From assembly GCF_040419245.1 (NCBI RefSeq), contig NZ_JAZHOH010000001.1, positions 1,674,001 through 1,738,000 on the forward strand: 64,000 nucleotides of DNA, read 5' to 3'. Position 1 is the first letter of the stretch, and each line of letters opens with the position of its first letter. Source of the DNA: Ewingella sp. CoE-038-23 (GTDB taxonomy: Bacteria; Pseudomonadota; Gammaproteobacteria; Enterobacterales; Enterobacteriaceae). The notes beneath the pieces are model-generated. The model was not told the origin of the DNA and did no database searches. It saw nothing but the letters and a program-made list of their open reading frames with translations. This document shows, in pieces, positions 35,497 through 44,274 of this stretch. Both the position numbers and the translations under genes were made by a program.

Positions 35497-35826
35497 TTAG
35501 GCGGCGCACATCAGCAGGGCGTCGGCATCGTTGGCGGCAATTCTGACATCATCTAGGGTGTGAACAATCTTCAGCACACTGCCGTCGCCGTGGTCGGGCC
35601 GAATCTGAAACAGCACCGTGCTTTCGAGGTACGGCGGCTGGTCGTCGCGCATGCGCAAACGCAGCTCTTGGTTGGGGGTGGTACTCAGCGGTTCGGCACT
35701 GGCGAGCAGATTATCCGGCAGCCACTGCTGGCGCAGAGTGGGGGTACTGATGGCCCGCCAGACCTTTTCCGGCGGGGCGTCGAGCCGGTATTCCAGCTCA
35801 AGCCGTGGGGGCGATTTTTGCGTCAT
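35497..35826 (-). CDS. SRPBCC (AHSA1-like) domain protein
   Basis: A 109-residue START/AHSA1-like protein (LEYRLDAPPEKVWRAISTPT motif, then WLPDNLL), a small hydrophobic-ligand binding fold. The family is often paired with an ArsR-type repressor as here; the ligand is not known. Its ATG overlaps the stop of the ArsR gene by one base, so the two are co-translated. The C-terminal end MCAA is cut short compared with ~140-residue family members. Confidence 0.85.
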   Translation of the reverse strand: MTQKSPPRLELEYRLDAPPEKVWRAISTPTLRQQWLPDNLLASAEPLSTTPNQELRLRMRDDQPPYLESTVLFQIRPDHGDGSVLKIVHTLDDVRIAANDADALLMCAA

Positions 35827-36137
35827 TATTCCATGTCCTTCAACAAGGTTTTAAGACTGTCGATACGCTCAGGCCAGAAGGCGCGGTACTTCGCCAGCCA
35901 TTGCGCGATAAGGGCGACGCCATCCGGGTCGACGTCGTAATTCACAAATCTTCCCTGTTTTTCTTCGCGGATCAGATGGGCGTTACGCAGCACCGCCAGA
36001 TGCTGCGACATGGCGGACTGGCTGATGGTCAAACCTTCGCGCAGGGCGCTGGCATTCATACTGCCCGCCACCAGTTTGTCGAAGATGGCGCGGCGGGTGG
36101 GGTCCGCCAGCGCTTTAAAGATGTCATTTTCATTCAT
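35826..36137 (-). CDS. ArsR-family transcriptional regulator
   Basis: A 103-residue winged-helix repressor (ENDIFKALADPTRRAIFDKL, then LTISQSAMSQHLAVLRNAHLI recognition helix). It lacks the usual metal-binding cysteines (no C-V-C near alpha-3), so it probably senses an organic ligand or another signal. It is the first gene of a two-gene operon with the SRPBCC protein. A perfect palindrome covers the predicted promoter, just before its ATG, so autorepression is likely. No ribosome binding site is seen in front of the ATG. Confidence 0.9.
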   Translation of the reverse strand: MNENDIFKALADPTRRAIFDKLVAGSMNASALREGLTISQSAMSQHLAVLRNAHLIREEKQGRFVNYDVDPDGVALIAQWLAKYRAFWPERIDSLKTLLKDME

Positions 36138-36140
36138 ATA

Positions 36141-36166
36141 AACACATTAGTAGATACTAATGTGTT
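36141..36166. promoter_or_regulatory. Perfect palindromic operator and promoter of the ArsR-SRPBCC operon
   Basis: AACACATTAGTA and TACTAATGTGTT are perfect inverted arms around GA, 3 bases before the ArsR start codon. On the minus strand TTGCAC, a 17-base spacer and TAATGT form a plausible promoter; the spacer and -10 lie inside the palindrome, so a bound repressor would block it. Transcription would begin about at the ATG, which suggests a leaderless mRNA. Confidence 0.75.
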
Positions 36167-36175
36167 GTGCAAGTT

Positions 36176-36559
36176 TTAGGCCGAGGCTATTTTTCCTTCA
36201 GCAAAACACCAGTCATCGAGGCTGTTGAATTGCACCGTCACCATCACGTCTGACGGGCTGATTGCAAGGGCGGCCACTAGCCTGTCAGTCAGCAGCTGGT
36301 AGAATTCGGCTTTCTGCGCGCTGCTGCGCGGCTTGCCGCCAAGAATTGAAAACAGCAGAAAACGCGGGGTCCGGCCCTGCGCCAGATAGTGCGGGTCATA
36401 CACCAGTTCGCCCGGCGCTTTGGGTTCTAGCACCTGAAAACGGTCATTGGCGGGGACGGCAAAGGCATCCACCAGTGTCTGGTGCAAAATCGCGGAAACC
36501 TGTGTTATTTGTTCCGCGTCGTAGCTGGCTTGGTGAAAGGTAATGCGCGAAATCGGCAT
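36176..36559 (-). CDS. Tautomerase-family protein
   Basis: A 127-residue member of the tautomerase/MIF superfamily with the N-terminal Pro (MPISRITFH) that acts as catalytic base after Met removal. Members act on 4-oxalocrotonate- or malonate-semialdehyde-type substrates; the exact one is unknown. It follows the carboxymuconolactone decarboxylase-like gene by 3 bp, suggesting a common operon for an enol or ring-cleavage intermediate. Its stop is 38 bp before the ArsR start. Confidence 0.85.
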   Translation of the reverse strand: MPISRITFHQASYDAEQITQVSAILHQTLVDAFAVPANDRFQVLEPKAPGELVYDPHYLAQGRTPRFLLFSILGGKPRSSAQKAEFYQLLTDRLVAALAISPSDVMVTVQFNSLDDWCFAEGKIASA

Positions 36560-36562
36560 AGA

Positions 36563-36865
36563 TTACTCCTGCGGCAAGCATTCAAGGGCGGCCACGGCGG
36601 CGGGCCATCCGGCGTAAAACGCCAAATGGGTGAACAGTTCGACCATCTCTTGGCGCTCGACGCCGTTGCTCAGCGCAAAATCAATATGCCAGGGGATCTG
36701 CCCGCTGCGGCCAAGGGCGGTGAGCGTCGCCAGCGTGATCAAACTCCGGTCGCGGGGTGTTAAATCCGGGCGTTGCCAGATATCACCAAACAGCACGTCG
36801 TGGGTGAGTTCGGACAGTTTTGGGGCAACCCGTTGCAGGGTTTCGCGGTTCAACGGTTGGGACAT
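36563..36865 (-). CDS. Carboxymuconolactone decarboxylase-family protein
   Basis: A 100-residue CMD/AhpD-like protein (LTPRDRSLITLATLTALGRSGQ and HIDFALSNGVERQEMVELFTHLAFYAGWPAAVAAL, given in part). It lacks the AhpD CxxC pair and fits the decarboxylase branch (4-carboxymuconolactone type), although many such genes are of unknown function. It is the first gene of a two-gene unit with the tautomerase and is divergent, with 101 bp between, from the LysR gene at 36967, which likely controls it. Confidence 0.88.
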   Translation of the reverse strand: MSQPLNRETLQRVAPKLSELTHDVLFGDIWQRPDLTPRDRSLITLATLTALGRSGQIPWHIDFALSNGVERQEMVELFTHLAFYAGWPAAVAALECLPQE

Positions 36866-36966
36866 GGTTAACTCCTGATAAGGGATGACAGGAGGATTGT
36901 TGCTCGGGTATAAGGTTTATAAAATCGAAATATTTGCAATGAAACGTCCATTAAATCGGGAGTGTT

Positions 36967-37848
36967 ATGACGCCTATTACCTCAACGCTGGATCTCGACG
37001 CGCTGCGCAGTTTTGTGGTGGGAATTGAGTGCGGCAGCTTTGCTCAGGCCGCCGCGCGCCTGCACCGATCCACCTCGGCGGTGAGCGTGCACGTCAAAAA
37101 GCTCGAGCAGCAGTGTCAGGCGCAACTGGTGAAAAAGCAGGGGCGTCACTTGGTGCTGACACCCAGCGGTGAGCGGCTGATGGGCTACGCCAAACGACTT
37201 TTGGCGGTCAATGATGAAGCCCTGATGTCGCTGCGCGGTGCGTTATTGCAGGGCAGCGTGCAGCTTGGCTTGCAGGAAGATTTTGGCGAAAGCTTTATTC
37301 CGCCGGTGCTCGGGCAGTTCGCCAAAGCCCACGACGGCGTGCAGGTGACGGCGCATATCGCCCGCAATCAGGTGCTGATAGAAGCGACGGAAAGCGGCGA
37401 GATGGATTTGGCGCTGATCTGGTGCCAGCAGCAGCCACACAATGCCTTTACGCCGTTGAAAAGATTACCGCTACGCTGGATCTCTACCCCGGACTTCCCC
37501 CTGAGTGACTATCTCCAGCGCGGCGAACCCGTGCCGCTGGTGATGTTCGAGTCGCCGTGTCTGTTTCGCAAATGCGCCACCGACGCGCTGGACGCGGCGG
37601 GCATTGCGTGGCGGGTAGCCTTTGTCAGCCAGAGTCTGGGCGGGATATGGGCGGCGGTGAATGCGGGATTAGGGATCACCGTGCGCTCGGCAATTGGCGT
37701 GCCGGACTCTCTGACGTCAAACCTCAGTGCCCAGCTGCCCGCGCTACCTTCCATGGCCATCGGCTTGATCCAGCGCCAGCCGAAACCTTCTGAAGTGGTA
37801 GAACAACTGAAGCAATTACTGCTACTGGAGCTGGAGCGGCAGCTGTGA
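36967..37848 (+). CDS. LysR-family transcriptional regulator
   Basis: A 293-residue LysR regulator (DLDALRSFVVGIECGSFAQA in two parts: DALRSFVVGIE and SFAQAAARLHRSTSAVS as the HTH) with a normal effector domain. ATG 36967 follows CGGGAGTGTT. It faces away from the CMD-tautomerase unit and is its probable regulator. It ends 2 bp before the stop of the convergent DUF1345 gene. Confidence 0.92.
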   Translation: MTPITSTLDLDALRSFVVGIECGSFAQAAARLHRSTSAVSVHVKKLEQQCQAQLVKKQGRHLVLTPSGERLMGYAKRLLAVNDEALMSLRGALLQGSVQLGLQEDFGESFIPPVLGQFAKAHDGVQVTAHIARNQVLIEATESGEMDLALIWCQQQPHNAFTPLKRLPLRWISTPDFPLSDYLQRGEPVPLVMFESPCLFRKCATDALDAAGIAWRVAFVSQSLGGIWAAVNAGLGITVRSAIGVPDSLTSNLSAQLPALPSMAIGLIQRQPKPSEVVEQLKQLLLLELERQL

Positions 37849-37849
37849 G

Positions 37850-38521
37850 CTAGCTCATTAACCCCGCCGCAACGTTTACCGACAGCCCCAGCACCGCCAG
37901 ATTAAACACAAATGCCAGCACCGACTGGATCAGCGTAATGCGCCGGACTTCGGTGTTGCCGGTGGCGACATCGGCAGTCTGGCAGGCCACCGCCAGTGTG
38001 AAAGAGAAGTAGAGGAAGTCCCAATATTCCGGCTTGTCGATCTTATCCGGAAATAGCAGCGCCTTATGGGACTCCACGCCGCGCCGGTAATAGAGATGGG
38101 CGTAATGCATCGAAAAGGCGGTCGGCAGCAGCGACCAGGAGACAATTAGCGTGGTCACGGTAAGAATTAAATGGAAGGATTTCGCCGTGCCGGAGAGCTG
38201 TTTCACCGTGCTCAGCTCCATAAAAATCACCAGCATACTCACCAGACAGGTGATGCTGACCAGCGTCAGCACCTGCGTGGCGCTCTCATCCTGCGACTGC
38301 GCCACTTCGCGAATTCGCTCGGGCTTAGCGGTCATCATCTGTACCCAAATCAAAATCAGGTAGAGCCACGCCAGCACATTCCAGCTGACCATTAACCGTT
38401 CAAAAACAGACAGATGTACCGAAAATAGTGGCAATAAAAAGTAGCACGCCACTCCCGCGATAATGGCGCAGAGCAGGCGCGGGCGGTTATGAACATAGTG
38501 CTTTATGGGGAAGAGGGACAT
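37850..38521 (-). CDS. DUF1345 membrane protein
   Basis: A 223-residue inner-membrane protein with about six hydrophobic helices and the conserved DUF1345 segment GVESHKALLFPDKIDKPEY, followed by WDFLYFSFTLAVACQTADV. The function of the family is unknown. It is a single gene, convergent with the LysR gene by 1 bp, and has a 337-bp gap before the next operon. Confidence 0.9.
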   Translation of the reverse strand: MSLFPIKHYVHNRPRLLCAIIAGVACYFLLPLFSVHLSVFERLMVSWNVLAWLYLILIWVQMMTAKPERIREVAQSQDESATQVLTLVSITCLVSMLVIFMELSTVKQLSGTAKSFHLILTVTTLIVSWSLLPTAFSMHYAHLYYRRGVESHKALLFPDKIDKPEYWDFLYFSFTLAVACQTADVATGNTEVRRITLIQSVLAFVFNLAVLGLSVNVAAGLMS

Positions 38522-38858
38522 GGCGCGGCAAAACCTCAGGTTAATCAGTTAAGTTAACTGTAGCCGCGAAATGGTTTTCTCACCTTAGGCCCACTCTGGA
38601 TCGCAAAGATCGAAAAAGATAACAAATTGTTAAAAATCTTCGCGTAGAACAAAATCCAGTGATCTCGCCTGTCATTGCCTCTCTCCGCCAAAGTAAAAAC
38701 TGTCCATTTTTTATCTGCTGCTATTAAACACCATCCCCAATCGCTTTGCGCCAAATGCCCCTGCCTTGTCAGCGCATAAGAAACATGCAAGTCTGCATTT
38801 TCTCCTAAAATGAAACATTGGTTCATCTAGTGAACCGATTGATAATAAAGGAAATTTA
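38522..38858. promoter_or_regulatory. Upstream region of the IclR-YfcC-CocE operon
   Basis: No gene is called here; a 90-codon open frame on the minus strand has no support. GGTTCA and TGAACC form an inverted repeat with 5 bases between them at 38820-38836, 23 bases before the IclR ATG. Confidence 0.5.
38820..38836. promoter_or_regulatory. Candidate IclR operator
   Basis: Inverted arms GGTTCA and TGAACC around TCTAG lie in the leader of the IclR gene. The 17-bp size and AT-flanked pattern fit IclR-type operators (GGTTCA-like half-sites), so the gene is probably autoregulated. Confidence 0.5.
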
Positions 38859-39653
38859 ATGACGGAATTCAATGTGGCTAGCGTGGATAGCGCGCTGCGT
38901 TTGCTTAACCTGCTGGCGGAAAACCCGGGGCTAGGGCTGAGTGCGATCGCCCGCAAAAGCGGCCTCACCAAGTCGCGCACCTATCGCCTATTGTGCACGC
39001 TGGAAAACCAGTTTTTTGTCCAACGCTCCGGGGAGCCGGTGACTTACCGGCTGGGGCATCAGCTGCTGGTGCTGGGCGTCAATGCCCGTCGGCAGATTAA
39101 CCTGACGGAAATCGCCGAGCCGGTGCTCGACCAACTCAGCCAGCAGTTGAATGAAAACCTGCAAATTCGTCTGCGCGAAGGGAGTGAAATCGTGCAGATC
39201 GCCGTGCGCACCTCGCGGCAAGTGCTGCAAGTGCGCAGCGCGGTGGGCAACCGCCGCAAGTTGGGGGCCGGGGCCTCCGGTAAGTTGCTGCTGGCCTATG
39301 CGCCGGAAGAGCTGCGGGATGAATTTTTGCAGCAGTCGCCGCAGCCGGAGGCTCTCCGCGCCTTATTAGCCGACATTCGTCAGCGGCAGCTCTGCTGTTC
39401 ACAGGGCGAATTAACCACGGGCGTCTGGGCATTCGCCGTGCCGGTTTTTGATAATCACAATCGCTGCGCGGCCTCCCTCAGTCTTAGCGCCCCCGCCGGT
39501 CGGGCGGAACAATATCAGCAGCCGATGATTGAGGCGCTGCATCGCGCCGCGGCGCAGATCTCTCACCAGTTGGGCAGTCCGGCCTATGGCTCGCTGCCGC
39601 TGGCTCCACTCCTCGCTTCCTATCATGACAATAAGGCGGAAATTGATGGCTGA
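38859..39653 (+). CDS. IclR-family transcriptional regulator
   Basis: A 264-residue IclR protein: winged HTH at residues ~5-70 (DSALRLLNLLAENPGLGLSA and IARKSGLTKSRTYRLL) and a GAF-like ligand domain with the LGAGASGKLLLA motif at ~125. The gene is followed by the transporter with the ATG overlapping its TGA (ATGGCTGA), so the regulator, transporter and hydrolase form one operon. ATG 38859 follows AAGGAAATTTA. It likely senses the carrier's substrate. Confidence 0.92.
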   Translation: MTEFNVASVDSALRLLNLLAENPGLGLSAIARKSGLTKSRTYRLLCTLENQFFVQRSGEPVTYRLGHQLLVLGVNARRQINLTEIAEPVLDQLSQQLNENLQIRLREGSEIVQIAVRTSRQVLQVRSAVGNRRKLGAGASGKLLLAYAPEELRDEFLQQSPQPEALRALLADIRQRQLCCSQGELTTGVWAFAVPVFDNHNRCAASLSLSAPAGRAEQYQQPMIEALHRAAAQISHQLGSPAYGSLPLAPLLASYHDNKAEIDG

Positions 39654-41058
39654 TCTCTCAAAAGAGGCTGCACCGGCGAACTCGCCTATGCGCCAGATGA
39701 ATCCAACTTTGGTACTGCTGTTTATCGTGCTGCTGGCAGTGGTGATGACCTGGGTGCTGGACTCCGGGCAGTTTCAGCATGAAGGCAAAAAAGTGCTGCC
39801 CGGCACCTATCAGGTGATCGACAAAAGCTTCTCGCTGGGGCAAGTGGTGGGGCTTGGCGCAGCGGACAGCAGCGCGCAGGCCCAGCCCGCCAGCCTGATT
39901 GACGGCTTTCTGGCGATCCCGGCTGGCATCATCAAGCAGGCCAGCCTGATTGTCATGGTGCTGTTCATCGGCGGCATGTTTGGCATTTTGAATGAGGCGG
40001 GGGCGATCTCGGCGTCGCTCGAAAGGCTGCTCAGCGTCACTAAAGGCAATATCTACCTGCTGGTGCCTTTCCTGATGATTGCCTTCTCGGCGGGTAGCAC
40101 CTTTATGGGGCTAGCCAAGGAGTATCTGCTGGTGATCCCCATTGTGGTGGCGCTAATGAATCGCCTCGGGCTGCCGAATATTCTGGGGCTGGCTATTGTG
40201 GCGATCGCAGTAAAAGTCGGCTATTTGGCGTCGATCACCAACCCTTACGCACTCTCCATCGCCCAGCCGCTGGTCGGCCTGCAAATTTTTAGCGGCCTGA
40301 GCATGCGCGTCTTCTCTTACTGCGTGTTTATGTTTTTTGGCGTGCTGTACGTGCTGTGGGCCATTCGCAAACACGGCAAGCTGAAGGACGCCACGGTGGC
40401 GTTTTCCGCCACGCGCCTCTCTTCGCGCCACACCCTGATGATGCTGACCCTGACGGTGGGCATCGCTTTCATGGTGTACGCCGCCAACCAGTGGCAGTGG
40501 AAAAACGCCCAGTTGGCCTCTTACTATCTGTTTATGAGCATGATTTTCGCTGCGATGAGTGGCTTAGGGGCCAGCGCCTCGGCCGACGCCTTTGTCAGCG
40601 GCATGAAGAAAGTGCTGATTGCCGGATTGCTGATTGGGCTGGCGACGGCGGTGGAAATCGTCCTTAGCCAAGGCAAGGTGATGGACACGCTGATTAACGA
40701 TCTGGTGCAGCTGGTGGGGCAGCACGGCGCCTATGTCTCGGCCTACGGCATGTTTATCTGCCAGCTGCTGCTCGACATCGTGATCCCTTCAACCTCGGGG
40801 CAGGCCGCCGTGACCATGCCGATCCTCGGGCCGCTCGGCCAGCTTTCCGGCGTCGCGCCGCAAACGACCGTGCTGGCGTTCTTATTCGGTAATGGGCTGA
40901 CCAATATGATCACCCCAACTTCCAGCGGGCTGCTGATTTTCCTTGCCTCGGCGCAGGTGGGCTGGACCCAGTGGGCGAAATTTATCCTGCCGCTATTTAT
41001 CTTTTTCATGCTGTTGAGTATCGCCATGCTGACCTTTGCCGTTTCGATTGGCTATTAA
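39646..41058 (+). CDS. YfcC-type anaerobic C4-dicarboxylate/amino-acid carrier
   Basis: A 470-residue membrane protein with about 12 helices from the YfcC/DcuC (C4-dicarboxylate or short peptide/amino-acid-like) superfamily, with the re-entrant segments TFMGLAKEYLLVIPIVVALM and IPSTSGQAAVTMPILGPLG (in two parts, STSGQA as the key motif). Its ATG 39646 overlaps the IclR stop. A hydrolase of the CocE/NonD type follows 19 bp downstream, which suggests that the carrier imports an acylated or peptide-like substrate that the hydrolase cleaves inside the cell. Confidence 0.88.
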   Translation: MADLSKEAAPANSPMRQMNPTLVLLFIVLLAVVMTWVLDSGQFQHEGKKVLPGTYQVIDKSFSLGQVVGLGAADSSAQAQPASLIDGFLAIPAGIIKQASLIVMVLFIGGMFGILNEAGAISASLERLLSVTKGNIYLLVPFLMIAFSAGSTFMGLAKEYLLVIPIVVALMNRLGLPNILGLAIVAIAVKVGYLASITNPYALSIAQPLVGLQIFSGLSMRVFSYCVFMFFGVLYVLWAIRKHGKLKDATVAFSATRLSSRHTLMMLTLTVGIAFMVYAANQWQWKNAQLASYYLFMSMIFAAMSGLGASASADAFVSGMKKVLIAGLLIGLATAVEIVLSQGKVMDTLINDLVQLVGQHGAYVSAYGMFICQLLLDIVIPSTSGQAAVTMPILGPLGQLSGVAPQTTVLAFLFGNGLTNMITPTSSGLLIFLASAQVGWTQWAKFILPLFIFFMLLSIAMLTFAVSIGY

Positions 41059-41077
41059 TGAAAACAAGGAGCGTTTT

Positions 41078-42937
41078 GTGAACAGAAGTCAGTCTGAAGT
41101 GGTCAGGCAGGGGATGGTGCGTTTGGCCGATTGCCGGGTGGCGATGCGCGACGGCGTGCATCTGTCGACCGATGTCTATCTGCCGGATGCGCCGATTGCG
41201 CGCCTGCCAGTGGTTATCGAGCGCACGCCCTATGACAAGCGCGGGCAATCGCGCTCGGAGGTGAATCGCGACGGTACGCAGATATCGCGCGAAGCCATGG
41301 CGCTGGCGCTGGTCCGGCGTGGCTACGCGGTGGTGTTTCAGGATTGTCGCGGTCGCTACGGCTCGGAGGGAATATTTACCAAATACACTTCGGAAGGGCC
41401 GGACGGCGTCGACACGCTGGCGTGGATCCTCCAGCAGTCTTGGTGTAATGGGCAGATTGGCAGCATGGGGTTATCTTATGCCGCCCACACCCAGATGGCG
41501 ATGGCCTGCCTCAACCCGCCGGGGCTGAAAACCATGGTGCTGGACTCCGGCGGGTTCAGCAATGCCTATCGCTGTGGTATTCGTCAGGGCGGTGCGTTCG
41601 AGCTAAAACAGGCCACTTGGGCCTATAAGCAGGCGAAAGAGAGCCCGGAAGCACAGCAAAATCCACTGATCCTTCAGGCTCTTGAGCAGGAAAATATCCG
41701 CGACTGGTTTGCCGCCATGCCGTGGACGCCGGGCCATTCGCCGCTGCGCCACGTGCCGGAGTATGAGGCTTATCTGTTCGAGCAGTGGTCGCAGGGCACC
41801 TTCGGGCCATACTGGCAGCAAAACGGTATTTGTGCCGAGGGGAGCTATGAGCACATCCCGGATATGCCGGTGCTGTTTATGTCGAGCTGGTATGACGCCT
41901 ACGTCAGCTCCACGCTGGATAACTTTAATGCATTTTGCCGTGGGAAAACCGCGCCGCAGCGCCTGATCATGGGGCCGTGGCTGCACGGCGATCGTAATGT
42001 GACTTATAGCGGCAACGTGGAGTTTGGCGAGGCGGCGGCCTTTGACGCCAATGTGGAGACTGACTGGCTGAGTTGCCGAATCGACTGGTTCGACCGCTGG
42101 CTCAAACCGGCTGAAGCCCAGCCGCAGGGCCATCAGGTTACTGTTTTCGCCATGGGCGGCGGCAGTGGCAAGAAAGATGACAATGGGCGACTCATTCACG
42201 GCGGCCAGTGGCTGCACGATGTGCAATGGCCGCTGGCGGAGAGTCAAAAACAGGTGCTGTATCTGCATGCCGACCACAGCCTGCTGTCGCAGCCGCCGGA
42301 GAGAGCGCAGGGCGAATTGCGCTATCAGGCCGACCCGCGCCACCCGGTGCCAACCCTCGGCGGGGCGCTGACCTCCGGCCTGCCGGTGTTTGCGGGGGGC
42401 GCTTTTGACCAGCGGGAAACGCCGGAGTTCTTCGGCAGCCGGGGAGACAATCTGCCGCTCAGCGCCCGCTCTGACATTCTGGTGTTTGAAACCGGCCCGC
42501 TGACTGAAGACCTGCTGGTGGCGGGGGAGATCCGCGTCCACCTGTGGGTAGCCAGTGACGCGCCAGACACCGATTTCACCGCCAAACTGGTGGATATCTA
42601 CCCGCCCTCGGAGGACTACCCGCAGGGCTATGCGATGAATATCACCGACGGGATCATTCGCTGCCGTTATCGCAACGGCTGGGAGCAGGAGCAGATGCTG
42701 ACGCCGGGCGAGGCGGTGGAAGTGGTCATCGAGCCTTTCGCCACTTGTAACCTGTTCCGCGCTGGCCATCGCCTGCGACTGGATATCGCCAGCAGCAACT
42801 TCCCGCATTTTGACTGCAACCCCAATAGCGGCGAGCCGGAGGGGCAGGCGCGATTAAAACGGGTGGCGACCAATAGCGTATTTGTTGGCGCGGGGAGAGC
42901 CTCAAGGCTGGAGCTGACGGTGAAGAAAGTGAATTAA
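41078..42937 (+). CDS. CocE/NonD-family hydrolase
   Basis: A 619-residue hydrolase starting at GTG 41078 behind AAGGAGCG. The alpha/beta-hydrolase core has the nucleophile Ser133 in SMGLSYAAHTQ, where CocE proteins more often read GxSYxG. The C-terminal X-Pro dipeptidyl-peptidase C-like beta-sandwich domain starts near residue ~380 (ILVFETGPLTEDLLVAGEI). Such enzymes cut alpha-amino-acid esters, amides or cocaine-like esters. No signal peptide is seen. It is the third gene of the IclR-carrier operon; a second, different CocE protein lies at 59329. Confidence 0.9.
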   Translation: MNRSQSEVVRQGMVRLADCRVAMRDGVHLSTDVYLPDAPIARLPVVIERTPYDKRGQSRSEVNRDGTQISREAMALALVRRGYAVVFQDCRGRYGSEGIFTKYTSEGPDGVDTLAWILQQSWCNGQIGSMGLSYAAHTQMAMACLNPPGLKTMVLDSGGFSNAYRCGIRQGGAFELKQATWAYKQAKESPEAQQNPLILQALEQENIRDWFAAMPWTPGHSPLRHVPEYEAYLFEQWSQGTFGPYWQQNGICAEGSYEHIPDMPVLFMSSWYDAYVSSTLDNFNAFCRGKTAPQRLIMGPWLHGDRNVTYSGNVEFGEAAAFDANVETDWLSCRIDWFDRWLKPAEAQPQGHQVTVFAMGGGSGKKDDNGRLIHGGQWLHDVQWPLAESQKQVLYLHADHSLLSQPPERAQGELRYQADPRHPVPTLGGALTSGLPVFAGGAFDQRETPEFFGSRGDNLPLSARSDILVFETGPLTEDLLVAGEIRVHLWVASDAPDTDFTAKLVDIYPPSEDYPQGYAMNITDGIIRCRYRNGWEQEQMLTPGEAVEVVIEPFATCNLFRAGHRLRLDIASSNFPHFDCNPNSGEPEGQARLKRVATNSVFVGAGRASRLELTVKKVN

Positions 42938-42956
42938 AGCGGGAGGAGAAGCAGGT

Positions 42957-42975
42957 TGCAGCCGTGGCGGCTGCA
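42957..42975. terminator. Hairpin between convergent CocE and nupC-type genes
   Basis: TGCAGCC and GGCTGCA enclose GTGGC in the 57-bp gap between the two convergent genes. There is no T run, so it is tentative. Confidence 0.4.
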
Positions 42976-42994
42976 CCCTGAGAGTTCGCGGGGA

Positions 42995-44182
42995 TTAACG
43001 GTAAACCAGACCCACGATTGAAGCAGACAGCAGGCTCACCAGCGTTGCGCCAACCAGCAGGCGGAAGGCGGCGCGAGCTACCATGTTACCCTGAACTTCT
43101 TCGATACTTTTTACGGCACCGGCGATGATGCCAACGGTAGAAATGTTAGCGAAGGAGACCAGGAACACCGACAGAATCGCCACGGTGCGGGGTTCCAAAT
43201 GGGCAATCAGGTCTTTCATCTGCAGCATGGCAACGAATTCGTTAGCCACGATTTTGGTGCCCATGATGCTACCAGCGGTCAGTGAGTCTTGGCTCACGAT
43301 GCCGGTCAACCACGCCACAGGGTAGAACAGATAGCCAATGATGTCCTGGAAGCTCTTACCGAAGCCGCCGAGGAAGATGGCGTTGACCATCGCCAGCAGG
43401 GCGTTAAAGCCAACCAGCATCGCGGCAACGATCATCGCCATTTTGAAACCGGCCATGATGTACTCGCCCAGCATTTCTACGAAGCTGTGTTTCGGCACGT
43501 TCAGTTTCGGCATTTGATTATCGGCTTCGTCAGAATACGGGTTAACCACCTGCAACACGGCGAAGGTCGAAAGCATATTCAGGATAAGCGAGAGCATCAC
43601 GTAACGCGGTTCCAACAGGGTCATATAAGAACCCACAATAGACATGGAAACGGTAGAGATCGCGGTTGCCGATAATGTATACATGCGGCGTTCATTAAGG
43701 TGCGGAACAATATCTTTAATAGCGATGAAGTTTTCTGATTGCCCGACCAATAAAGAACTCACGGCATTAAAGGATTCCAGACGCGGCATTCCATTAATTT
43801 TGGATAAGAGATAGCCGATGCCTTTAATCATTAATGGCAGAATACGTAAATGCTGGAGAATACCAATCAGCGCGGAAATAAAGATGATTGGGCATAATAC
43901 GAATAAGAAGAAGCTGAACTGGTTGTCATTCACCAGACCGCCAAATACAAAGTCTGTACCGACGCGAGCGTAGCTCATCAAGTTAGTAAACACGCCAGAT
44001 AGCCCAGAGATCAAGTACACACCGGCCTGGCTGTATAACAGCACCCATGCCAGTACGATTTCAATCACCAGAATTTGCACTACAAACCGCAATTTAACAC
44101 CGCGTTTGTTGTAGCTTATCAGCCAGCCGATACCGAATATCATTATAAGGCTCAGAAGGAAATGCAATATATTTGACGCCAT
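42995..44182 (-). CDS. NupC-family nucleoside:proton symporter
   Basis: A 395-residue concentrative nucleoside transporter of the NupC group. The signature regions LCPIIFISALIGILQHLRILP, ESFNAVSSLLVGQSENFIAIKDI and YMTLLEPRYVMLSLILNMLSTF (each seen in part) match NupC (E. coli 400 residues). The 395-residue length is complete. It takes up pyrimidine nucleosides and adenosine with protons. It is a single gene with a PurR/LacI-type palindrome 93-108 bp upstream of its ATG. Confidence 0.92.
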   Translation of the reverse strand: MASNILHFLLSLIMIFGIGWLISYNKRGVKLRFVVQILVIEIVLAWVLLYSQAGVYLISGLSGVFTNLMSYARVGTDFVFGGLVNDNQFSFFLFVLCPIIFISALIGILQHLRILPLMIKGIGYLLSKINGMPRLESFNAVSSLLVGQSENFIAIKDIVPHLNERRMYTLSATAISTVSMSIVGSYMTLLEPRYVMLSLILNMLSTFAVLQVVNPYSDEADNQMPKLNVPKHSFVEMLGEYIMAGFKMAMIVAAMLVGFNALLAMVNAIFLGGFGKSFQDIIGYLFYPVAWLTGIVSQDSLTAGSIMGTKIVANEFVAMLQMKDLIAHLEPRTVAILSVFLVSFANISTVGIIAGAVKSIEEVQGNMVARAAFRLLVGATLVSLLSASIVGLVYR

Positions 44183-44274
44183 AAAGGCTCCAATGAGTGT
44201 GAGTGGTGTTTTAAAGCGCGCACTATAGCAGCAACGTCACAAAACTCACCTGATTTTTTCATAATGTTTGTCAC

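Noticed and set aside
38554..38826. 90-codon open frame upstream of the IclR gene
   Set aside because: No ribosome binding site or family; it overlaps the operator region of the IclR operon.
41603..42808. Long open frame of 401 codons antisense to the CocE gene
   Set aside because: It is a high-GC shadow of the hydrolase, which has clear catalytic and domain signatures.
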